A stretch of 13,096 nucleotides of DNA from Methanomicrobiales archaeon (GTDB taxonomy: Archaea > Halobacteriota > Methanomicrobia > Methanomicrobiales > Methanoculleaceae), in assembly GCA_012510335.1 (NCBI GenBank), contig JAAZIF010000078.1, forward strand, positions 1 through 13,096, read 5' to 3'. How positions within the stretch are numbered: position 1 is the stretch's first letter; each line of letters begins with the position of its first letter. Below the pieces are notes generated by a model. It did not search any database, was not told the origin of the DNA, and was given only the letters and a program-made list of their open reading frames with translations. Shown here piece after piece: positions 6,483 to 12,112 of the stretch. The translations under genes were made by a program, and so were the position numbers.

Positions 6483-6821
6483 ATGGTAGAAGACGAACTC
6501 GCGGAGATCCGCCGACGGAGGATGGAACAGATGCAGCGGCAGGCAATAGACCAGCAGGCTATGGAAGAAGAGGCCTTGCGCCAGCAGCAGATCGAGTCGC
6601 AGATTCGCATCGTGCTCATGGAGATCCTCGAGCCAGAAGCGAGGGAGAGACTCAATACCATCAAGTTGACCCGGCCTGAGTTTGCAAAAGCGGTCGAACA
6701 GCAACTGGTTATGCTGGCTCAGGGCGGGAGGATCCGGGGACGGATCACCGATGATCAGCTAAAGAGCCTGCTTGAACAGCTGACTCCGGCAAAGAAAGAG
6801 TTCAGGATTACGCGAAGGTAA
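6483..6821 (+). CDS. DNA-binding protein of the PDCD5/TFAR19 family
   Basis: A 112-residue protein of the archaeal PDCD5 homolog family. The N-terminal 50 residues are a charged helix (LAEIRRRRMEQMQRQA and the Gln/Glu-rich segment after it), followed by the compact helical core with ILEPEARERLNTIKLTRPEF and GRIRGRITDDQLKSLLEQL. Members bind nucleic acid in vitro, and their cellular role in archaea is not settled; the fixed place next to eS19 hints at a ribosome-linked function. A strong GGAGGT site at 6470-6475 lies seven bases before the ATG. The stop codon shares one base with the ATG of the next gene. Confidence 0.94.
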   Translation: MVEDELAEIRRRRMEQMQRQAIDQQAMEEEALRQQQIESQIRIVLMEILEPEARERLNTIKLTRPEFAKAVEQQLVMLAQGGRIRGRITDDQLKSLLEQLTPAKKEFRITRR

Positions 6822-7426
6822 TGGAAGCAGGTCTGCTCTTCTCGGGAGGGAAAGACAGCGCGCTGGCGGCGATCCTGCTTGCGCGCGATTATGGCGTGGA
6901 GTTGAATACCTGTGTATTCGACCCCGACCGCAAGATCCTGGCGGTAGAGGCCGCAGCCGCCGTCCTGGATCTACCCTTCCGCATGCGGGTGCTCGGGATA
7001 GACCTCCTAGAAGAGGCTGTCGACCTGCTTCTATCACGCGGGTATCCCAATGATGCGATCAGCATGGTTCACCGGGCGGCAGTCGAGACCCTCGCAGGCG
7101 AATACACGGTTGTCGGTGACGGCACTCGCCGGGATGACCGGGTTCCCCGGATCGATCGATCCGATGTGCAGCGCCTCGAAACAACCACCGGATGCTCCTA
7201 TATCAGGCCGCTGCTTGGCTACGGGAGGTCTGAGGTGGAACGCCTCGCCGGGAGGCTGCTCCTGGTTCAGTACGGGGAGGCGGAGAGTGTCGGGAGCGGT
7301 GACTACGAGCAGGAGATCCGCCGCGCGATCCGTGCCCGCGGCATCGATCCGGCGCTGTACTTCCCTCCCCGCCACCAGCAGTCGCTGGTTGTCGGCAGGA
7401 AGGATACCCAGATGTTTGGGGAGTAA
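6821..7426 (+). CDS. PP-loop ATPase-like protein of unknown substrate (COG2117/alpha-hydrolase type)
   Basis: A 201-residue protein with a PP-loop pyrophosphatase motif at its very N-terminus: SGGKDS at residues 8-13, preceded by a hydrophobic strand. The fold is that of adenine-nucleotide alpha hydrolases such as tRNA thiolation enzymes, GMP synthetase and asparagine synthetase, which activate a substrate with ATP. GDGTRRDDRVPR (about 98-109) and YIRPLLGYGRSEVERLAG (about 127-144) resemble the second conserved region of such enzymes. Only a few cysteines are present and no CxxC pair, so a direct sulfur-carrier role is not evident. I recall this family as COG2117, annotated as a possible tRNA-thiolation-related subunit; that name is not demonstrated function. 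It sits between the PDCD5 gene (one-base overlap) and eL39, so it is co-expressed with ribosomal proteins. Confidence 0.8.
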   Translation: MEAGLLFSGGKDSALAAILLARDYGVELNTCVFDPDRKILAVEAAAAVLDLPFRMRVLGIDLLEEAVDLLLSRGYPNDAISMVHRAAVETLAGEYTVVGDGTRRDDRVPRIDRSDVQRLETTTGCSYIRPLLGYGRSEVERLAGRLLLVQYGEAESVGSGDYEQEIRRAIRARGIDPALYFPPRHQQSLVVGRKDTQMFGE

Positions 7427-7429
7427 GTT

Positions 7430-7582
7430 ATGAGCAAATTGATGAAAGGCCGGAAGATCCGGCTGGCAAAGGCATGCGAGCAGAACCGCCGCGTGCCGGC
7501 ATGGGTGATGATCAGGACAAAACGTGCGGTTGCGTCGCATCCAAAGAGGCGCAACTGGAGACGGAGTACCCTGAAGGTGTAG
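7430..7582 (+). CDS. rpl39e: 50S ribosomal protein L39e (eL39)
   Basis: A 50-residue, strongly basic protein that is easily missed because it is so short. Its sequence MSKLMKGRKIRLAKACEQNR, the RRVPAWVMIRTKR segment and the tail PKRRNWRRSTLKV are the eL39 signature. eL39 lines part of the large-subunit exit tunnel near where nascent chains emerge. The ATG lies three bases after the stop of the PP-loop gene, with GGGGAG at the end of that gene as ribosome binding site. The eL31 gene starts four bases after its stop; eL39 and eL31 are usually adjacent in archaea. Confidence 0.97.
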   Translation: MSKLMKGRKIRLAKACEQNRRVPAWVMIRTKRAVASHPKRRNWRRSTLKV

Positions 7583-7586
7583 GGTT

Positions 7587-7850
7587 ATGGCAGAGGCATT
7601 GAAGGAGCATATCTATATCATACCCCTCCGCGATGTGAAGCGTGCGCCCCGGCGGAGGAGGGGCAACACCGCCATCAAGGATATCCGGGAATTCCTCGAG
7701 CGGCATATGAAGAGCAAGGACGTCAAACTTGACCAGAGTATCAACGAGAAGGTCTGGGAGAACGGCAGCGAGAAGCCCCCGCGAAAGATTCGCGTCCGCG
7801 CGATGAAGTTCGAGGACGGGCAGGTTCAGGCTGAGCTCGCCGAGGAGTGA
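7587..7850 (+). CDS. rpl31e: 50S ribosomal protein L31e (eL31)
   Basis: An 87-residue protein of the eL31 family, which sits near the exit of the nascent-chain tunnel on the large subunit. Diagnostic stretches are IYIIPLRDVKRAPRRRRGNT (9-28), AIKDIREFLERHMK, the VKLDQSINEKVWENGSEKPP segment and PRKIRVRAMKFEDG. Length is normal. An AAGGTG element at 7573-7578 within the end of eL39 is the likely ribosome binding site. The gene is followed after one base by aIF6. Confidence 0.97.
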   Translation: MAEALKEHIYIIPLRDVKRAPRRRRGNTAIKDIREFLERHMKSKDVKLDQSINEKVWENGSEKPPRKIRVRAMKFEDGQVQAELAEE

Positions 7851-7851
7851 G

Positions 7852-8514
7852 ATGACAGGGACGATCGATCTCTCCGGCGATCCGAACATAGGCGTTTACA
7901 CCCGCGTATTTGAGGACGTGGCAATCGTGTACCCCGGGGCGCCCGGGGGGTTCACCGATGCTCTCACAAAAGAGCTTGACGTCGATATCGTGGCCACCTC
8001 CATCCAGGGAAGCGCCATCATCGGTTCGCTTGTTGCGGGAAACAGCCAGGGACTGGTCATCAGCGCTCTTGCCTCGGATGATGAGGTGGCGATCCTCAAG
8101 GATTACCGGGACGTCCTCCTGCTCGAGGGATCCATGAACGCGGCCGGCAACGTCATACTGGCAAACGACCATGTCGCCGCCGTCCATCCCGACATGGAGA
8201 TCGACGTCGCTGAAGAGATCGGGTCGTTCCTCTCCGTGCCGGTGGTCAGGCTCTCGCTTGGAGGCATAAAGACCGTCGGTATGGCCGGGTATGCAACGAA
8301 CAGGGGGATCCTGGTCCACCCGAGAACCAGCGAGGCGGAGATCGCCGCCCTTGAACGGGCCATTGACCTCCCTATCGGCCTCGGTTCGGTCAACATGGGT
8401 GGCGGCCTCGTCGGCACCGGGCTCCTTGCGAACAGCAGGGGATATATTGCGGGATCCTTCACGAGCGGGTATGAGCTCGGGAGGATAGAGGAAGTCTTTG
8501 GATTTTTGGAGTGA
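7852..8514 (+). CDS. eif6: Translation initiation factor 6 (aIF6)
   Basis: A 220-residue protein, the standard length for archaeal IF6, an anti-association factor that binds the 50S subunit and prevents premature joining with 30S. The fivefold pseudo-symmetric repeats of the family can be read as recurring blocks, such as NIGVYTRVFEDVAIVYPG, TSIQGSAIIGSLVAGNSQGLVI, GNVILANDHVAAVHPD, VGMAGYATNRGILVHP and GSVNMGGGLVGTGLLANSRGYI. It is separated by one base from eL31 and has GGAG seven to four bases upstream. The eL20 (LX) gene follows after seven bases. Co-location with 50S proteins fits its role in large-subunit biogenesis and quality control. Confidence 0.97.
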   Translation: MTGTIDLSGDPNIGVYTRVFEDVAIVYPGAPGGFTDALTKELDVDIVATSIQGSAIIGSLVAGNSQGLVISALASDDEVAILKDYRDVLLLEGSMNAAGNVILANDHVAAVHPDMEIDVAEEIGSFLSVPVVRLSLGGIKTVGMAGYATNRGILVHPRTSEAEIAALERAIDLPIGLGSVNMGGGLVGTGLLANSRGYIAGSFTSGYELGRIEEVFGFLE

Positions 8515-8521
8515 ATGAGTC

Positions 8522-8713
8522 ATGGAGAACCAGATGTTTGAAGTTGTAGGCGCGTGCAGGATCAAGAACGAGTGGAAACCCTACCGGAAGGTTATTGCGG
8601 CTCCGAACGAGAATCAGGCAAGAGAGAGGGCTTTCGCGGATATCGGAAGCAAACACCGTCTGAAGAGAAATTATATCACCATCGAGGCGGTTAACGTAGT
8701 AGCTGGTGAGTAA
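8522..8713 (+). CDS. rplX: 50S ribosomal protein L18a/LX (eL20)
   Basis: A 63-residue protein of the archaeal LX family, equivalent to half of eukaryotic L18a/eL20. The signature is MFEVVGACRIKNEWKPYRK, then APNENQARERAFADIGSKH and the closing LKRNYITIEAVNV. The archaeal gene is small, so the length is normal. Two starts are possible: ATG 8522 with GGAG ten bases upstream, or ATG 8534 with GGAG in its immediate leader (8525-8528), which would shorten the protein by four residues. The earlier one is given. Its end overlaps the reading frame of prefoldin alpha if that gene starts at 8706. Confidence 0.93.
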   Translation: MENQMFEVVGACRIKNEWKPYRKVIAAPNENQARERAFADIGSKHRLKRNYITIEAVNVVAGE

Positions 8714-8714
8714 C

Positions 8715-9161
8715 GTGGAGCAGGCAGATCCTCGCGAGATACAGACCCTCCAGATGTACCTGAACGAGTACGGGCAGCAGATAGAGATCCTGACGCAGCA
8801 GCTCGGGATGATCGAGCAGCAGCGCCTCGAATCCACCGCTGCAATCGAGTCCATCAAGACCCTTCAGGAGGATGAGGAGGGTATCGTCCTTCTCCCCATC
8901 GGGGGCGGCGCTCTCCTCCGGGTGAAGATTCTCGATCGTGAGCATATCATCGTGAACATCGGGGCTGATGTCTCTGTCGAACGGACCTGCGCCGACGCGA
9001 TGGAGTATCTCGAGGATCGGATGACAGAACTTGATGCACTGGGAAAGAAGGTTGCAGGCTCCATCGAGCAGCTGCAGGGGCAGGCAACGCAGATATCGCG
9101 GCGCCTCGAGGCTGCCTACCAGGGGGTCAGGCAGTCCCGTGCAGATCAGAGCGGATCCTGA
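8715..9161 (+). CDS. pfdA: Prefoldin subunit alpha
   Basis: A protein of 148 residues from GTG 8715 (151 from GTG 8706). It has the prefoldin alpha layout: an N-terminal coiled coil (REIQTLQMYLNEYGQQIEIL and the Gln/Glu-rich stretch after it), a central beta-hairpin region with VLLPIGGGALLRVKI and HIIVNIGADVSVERTCADA, and a C-terminal coiled coil (AGSIEQLQGQATQISRRL). Two alpha subunits and four beta subunits form the hexamer that captures unfolded proteins and passes them to the chaperonin; the beta gene is not in this window. GTG 8715 is chosen because GGTGAG at 8705-8710, a good match to the archaeal anti-SD, lies four bases upstream; the earlier GTG has no such site. The stop shares one base with the ftsY start. 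Confidence 0.93.
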   Translation: MEQADPREIQTLQMYLNEYGQQIEILTQQLGMIEQQRLESTAAIESIKTLQEDEEGIVLLPIGGGALLRVKILDREHIIVNIGADVSVERTCADAMEYLEDRMTELDALGKKVAGSIEQLQGQATQISRRLEAAYQGVRQSRADQSGS

Positions 9162-10207
9162 TGTTTGATTCCTTAAAGAAAAAACTCAAGAATATACGGA
9201 CTAAATTTACCTCGAATATCGAGGAGGCCGCCGGTGCTGAGATAGCTCCCCCGGCGGCGCCGGAACCCGTCCCGGAACCCGTGAAAGAGGAGGAGCCCAT
9301 GAAAGGGCGGGAAGAGCCCACGTTCTTCAACAGGATGAAGGTTCTCGTCCGGGACCGGGAGATCCTCCTCCAGGAAAAAGATATCGAGGAGCCCCTATTC
9401 GAACTTGAGATGATCCTCCTTGAGAGCGACGTCGCACTCCCGGTCACCGACGAGATCATCGCCAGAATGCGCGGGGATCTTGTTGGCCGGCACAGGAAGA
9501 TCGGTTCGTCGGTCGACGATCTGGTCGCCTCCACCCTGCGGTCGGCGCTCTGCGGGGTGCTCGGCGACGGCCTCGACCTCCTCGACTACATCCGGGAGAG
9601 CGAGCGCCCTGTGAAGATCCTCTTCACCGGCGTGAACGGGACCGGAAAGACGACGACCGTGGCGAAGGTCGGTCATTACCTCCAGAAGAATGGGTTTACG
9701 GTCGTGATCGGCGCAGGCGACACCTTCCGTGCAGGGGCGATCGAGCAGATCAGAACCCATGCCAACCGGCTCGGGATCAAGGTGATCCAGCACCAGGCGG
9801 GCGCTGACCCCTCCGCCGTCCTCTTTGATGCGGTCCAGTACGCGAGAGCACACAACATCGATGTCGTCCTGGCCGATACCGCCGGCCGGTTCCATAACCG
9901 GGCAAACCTCATGAACCAGCTCGAGAAGATCCGGCGGGTCATGAAACCCGACCTCGTCGTCTACGTCGATGAGGCGGTGGCGGGGAACGATGCGGTCATC
10001 AGGGCTGATGAGTTCAACAGGGCGGTCGGCACCGATGCGGTCGTTCTGACGAAGGCCGATATGGATCGCAAGGGGGGCGCTGCCATATCGATCGCGCATA
10101 CCGTCGGAAAACCGATCCTATTCCTCGGGACCGGGCAGGGGTATGATGACATACTGCCGTTTGAGCCCTGCGTTGTGGTGGACGAACTGCTCGGGGGTGA
10201 TGCCTGA
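9161..10207 (+). CDS. ftsY: Signal recognition particle receptor FtsY
   Basis: A 348-residue SRP GTPase receptor. The N-terminal MFDSLKKKLK is an amphipathic membrane-targeting helix, followed by an acidic, Pro/Ala-rich A region to about residue 50, an N helical domain to about 140, and the G domain. GTPase motifs are GVNGTGKTTT with K163 and T164 (157-166), DTAGR at 239-243, and TKAD at 297-300; GTGQGYDDILPF closes the domain. It docks SRP54-ribosome complexes to the membrane, and both GTPases are activated together. The gene overlaps prefoldin alpha by one base and srp54 by one base, so the receptor and its partner are coupled in translation. A perfect AGGAGG site with an in-frame ATG at 9299 may allow a shorter form. 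The start at 9161 has only a weak ribosome binding site. Confidence 0.97.
   Translation: MFDSLKKKLKNIRTKFTSNIEEAAGAEIAPPAAPEPVPEPVKEEEPMKGREEPTFFNRMKVLVRDREILLQEKDIEEPLFELEMILLESDVALPVTDEIIARMRGDLVGRHRKIGSSVDDLVASTLRSALCGVLGDGLDLLDYIRESERPVKILFTGVNGTGKTTTVAKVGHYLQKNGFTVVIGAGDTFRAGAIEQIRTHANRLGIKVIQHQAGADPSAVLFDAVQYARAHNIDVVLADTAGRFHNRANLMNQLEKIRRVMKPDLVVYVDEAVAGNDAVIRADEFNRAVGTDAVVLTKADMDRKGGAAISIAHTVGKPILFLGTGQGYDDILPFEPCVVVDELLGGDA
9288..9293 (+). promoter_or_regulatory. Perfect AGGAGG site inside ftsY, before in-frame ATG at 9299
   Basis: AGGAGG is followed after five bases by ATG 9299, which is codon 47 of ftsY in the same frame. This is a better ribosome binding site than the one in front of the annotated start. 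Initiation here would yield a protein of 302 residues lacking the membrane-targeting helix and acidic region. It may instead be a by-product of the Glu-Glu-Glu codons of the A region. Confidence 0.4.
10196..10201 (+). promoter_or_regulatory. Ribosome binding site of srp54
   Basis: GGTGAT at the end of ftsY matches the archaeal anti-Shine-Dalgarno sequence exactly and lies five bases before the ATG at 10207. With the TGATG overlap this supports tightly coupled synthesis of the receptor and SRP54. Confidence 0.6.
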
Positions 10208-11532
10208 TGCTTGATAACCTCGGTGCGTCTCTCAAGGACGCGGTCAAGAAACTCGCCGGCAGGACGGTGATCGACCGGGCTGCGGTCGACGAGCTGGTGC
10301 GCGACCTGCAGCGTGCGCTCCTCTCCGCCGACGTAAACGTCAAACTCGTGATGCAACTCTCACAGGCGATCAAGCAGCGTGCCCTCGATGAGGAGCCCCC
10401 GAAAGGTATGGGCGCAAGAGAGCATGTCCTCCGGATCGTCTACCAGGAGCTCGTCCACCTGATGGGGACACCGGGAACGGTGACGCTTGAGCCCCAGACG
10501 ATCCTTATGGCGGGGCTCCAGGGGAGCGGGAAGACCACGACAACCGCGAAACTTGCCCGTTTCTACCAGCGGAAAGGACTCCGCGTCGGGGTGATCTGCG
10601 CCGACACCTTCCGGCCGGGCGCGTATGACCAGCTAAAGACCCTCTGTGACCGGATCAGCATCCCCTGCTACGGAGATCCGTATGAGACGGATGCTCTTAA
10701 GATCGTCAGGGAGGGGCTGCCCCGATTCCGCAAGGTCTATGAGGTGATCATCATCGACACCCAGGGGCGGCACGCCCTCGAGGATCACCTGATCGAGGAG
10801 ATCATCAACATCAACGAGATCTCGCACGCCGACCACCGCTGGCTCGTGATAGATGCGGCGCTCGGGCAGCAGGCGAGCGAACAGGCCCGCCGGTTCCATG
10901 AGGCGATCGGGATCGACGGTGTCCTCGTCACAAAGATGGACGGCACCGCGAAGGGAGGCGGCGCCCTCTCGGCCGTCGCGGAGACGCAGAGCGGGATCGC
11001 CTTTATCGGGAGCGGTGAGACGAGCGAGGATCTCGAGCGGTTCAATCCGGATGGGTTCATATCCAGGCTGCTCGGGATGGGCGACTTAAAGGCACTCGTC
11101 GAGCGGGTGGAGGAGGCGATATCGGCTGAGGATGTCGATGTCAACGCCATGCTTAAGGGGAAGTTCACGCTCCGGGACATGTACGGGCAGCTTGAGACGG
11201 TGAACAGGATGGGGCCCCTGAAACAGGTCATGAGCATGCTCCCCCTCGGCGGGATGCAGATCCCCGACGACGTCTATGATATCACCAGCACAAAGATGGC
11301 GCGCTACAAGGTGATCATGGACTCGATGACGCCTTCGGAGCTCGACGACCCATCGATCATCGGGAGCTCCCGGATTCAGCGCATCGCCCGGGGTGCCGGG
11401 GTGCCGCCCGAGGACGTCAGGGAGCTCATCAAGTACTACAAGACCATGCAGCGTGCCCTGAAGGGTATGCGGGGCATGGGCGGCAAATTCAACATGCAGC
11501 GCATGATGAAGAAGTTTGGCAGGACTCCGTGA
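10207..11532 (+). CDS. srp54: Signal recognition particle 54 kDa protein
   Basis: A 441-residue SRP GTPase that binds signal sequences and 7S RNA. The N domain covers about 1-90, the G domain about 95-295 and the methionine-rich M domain about 300-441. Motifs are GLQGSGKTTTTAKLA with K109 and T110, DTFRPGAYDQLK, an unusual DTQGRH at 184-189 where DTAGRH is expected, TKMDGTAKGGGALS (T242, K243, D245), and FIGSGETSEDLERF. The M domain shows FTLRDMYGQLETVNRMGP, the flexible loop MSMLPLGGM, SRIQRIARGAG and the Met-rich tail ALKGMRGMGG. The Ala-to-Gln change in G3 lies next to the nucleotide and could alter GTP hydrolysis, or may be a lineage trait. The gene overlaps ftsY by one base and is followed after one base by trmY. 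Confidence 0.97.
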   Translation: MLDNLGASLKDAVKKLAGRTVIDRAAVDELVRDLQRALLSADVNVKLVMQLSQAIKQRALDEEPPKGMGAREHVLRIVYQELVHLMGTPGTVTLEPQTILMAGLQGSGKTTTTAKLARFYQRKGLRVGVICADTFRPGAYDQLKTLCDRISIPCYGDPYETDALKIVREGLPRFRKVYEVIIIDTQGRHALEDHLIEEIININEISHADHRWLVIDAALGQQASEQARRFHEAIGIDGVLVTKMDGTAKGGGALSAVAETQSGIAFIGSGETSEDLERFNPDGFISRLLGMGDLKALVERVEEAISAEDVDVNAMLKGKFTLRDMYGQLETVNRMGPLKQVMSMLPLGGMQIPDDVYDITSTKMARYKVIMDSMTPSELDDPSIIGSSRIQRIARGAGVPPEDVRELIKYYKTMQRALKGMRGMGGKFNMQRMMKKFGRTP

Positions 11533-11533
11533 T

Positions 11534-12112
11534 ATGAAGCGGTTTGCCGTCGTGGGCCACCTTGCCGCGACCGGCGGCACGTTCAGCCTCAACGATCTCC
11601 CGGGAAGCGCCGGGAGGATGGATATCCTCTGCCGCTGTGTCAACTCATCCCTCTTCCTCTCCCACGACCTCCGGCGTGACGTCGAGTGTTACCTCATTCT
11701 CCGCGGCGAACCAGACCCGGATAAGACCCTCCTCTTCTCGGGTGGCGCTGTCCGCTACCTCTCGCCGGACGAGCGGAGCAGCGCCGCCCTGATCAGGAAG
11801 GCACTCTCGATACCCTGCGGGGATGAGTTCCGGGAGTCGACCCCGGGTGTCTACGTCCGCCGTGGTGGACTCTCGCGCCTCCTCGCTGATATACCGTTTT
11901 CGGTCCTCGATGAGGCGGGAGAGGATATCAGGGATGCCCCGGTGCTGCCCGACGCCTGCCTCCTCTCCGATCACCTGAACCTCACCCCCGAGGAGGAGGA
12001 GATGCTCGAAGGGCGTGACCGCTACTCGGTGGGACCGTTCTCGCTGCACGCCGACCACACCATCACCATCCTCTTAAACGAGATTGACCGGAGGGAATCC
12101 GGATGGATATAA
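11534..12112 (+). CDS. trmY: tRNA (pseudouridine(54)-N1)-methyltransferase TrmY
   Basis: A 192-residue SPOUT-class methyltransferase of the DUF358/COG1901 family, which converts pseudouridine 54 of archaeal tRNA to 1-methylpseudouridine using S-adenosylmethionine. Family blocks are FSLNDLPGSAGRMDILCRCV (17-36), the FLSHDLRRD segment, VRYLSPDERSSAALIRKAL, PGVYVRRGGLSRLL, and the C-terminal knot region LLSDHLNLTPEEEEML with LHADHTITILLNEIDRRE. The start is ATG 11534, one base after the srp54 stop; the reading frame is open further upstream inside srp54 but the conserved N-terminus begins here. It overlaps the pus10 gene, whose product makes its substrate nucleotide, by 10 bases, so the two steps are encoded together. 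Where HADHCIT is expected from memory, HADHTIT is seen; I give this little weight. Confidence 0.93.
   Translation: MKRFAVVGHLAATGGTFSLNDLPGSAGRMDILCRCVNSSLFLSHDLRRDVECYLILRGEPDPDKTLLFSGGAVRYLSPDERSSAALIRKALSIPCGDEFRESTPGVYVRRGGLSRLLADIPFSVLDEAGEDIRDAPVLPDACLLSDHLNLTPEEEEMLEGRDRYSVGPFSLHADHTITILLNEIDRRESGWI
12090..12095 (+). promoter_or_regulatory. Ribosome binding site of pus10
   Basis: GGAGGG inside the end of trmY lies seven bases before the ATG at 12103. It decides this start over any later one. Confidence 0.6.

Noticed and set aside
7148..7163. Perfect 16-base palindrome CGGATCGATCGATCCG inside the PP-loop gene
   Set aside because: It encodes part of RIDRSD, in a gene rich in GATC-type codons; a single copy in coding sequence is best explained by chance.
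7741..8565. Long minus-strand open frame (274 codons) spanning eL31, aIF6 and eL20
   Set aside because: It lies opposite three well-recognised genes, and its product looks like random Arg/Pro/Gly-rich sequence.
9395..10099. Minus-strand open frame of 234 codons opposite ftsY
   Set aside because: FtsY has all GTPase motifs on the plus strand; the antisense product is His/Asp-rich low-information sequence typical of a GC-rich shadow frame.
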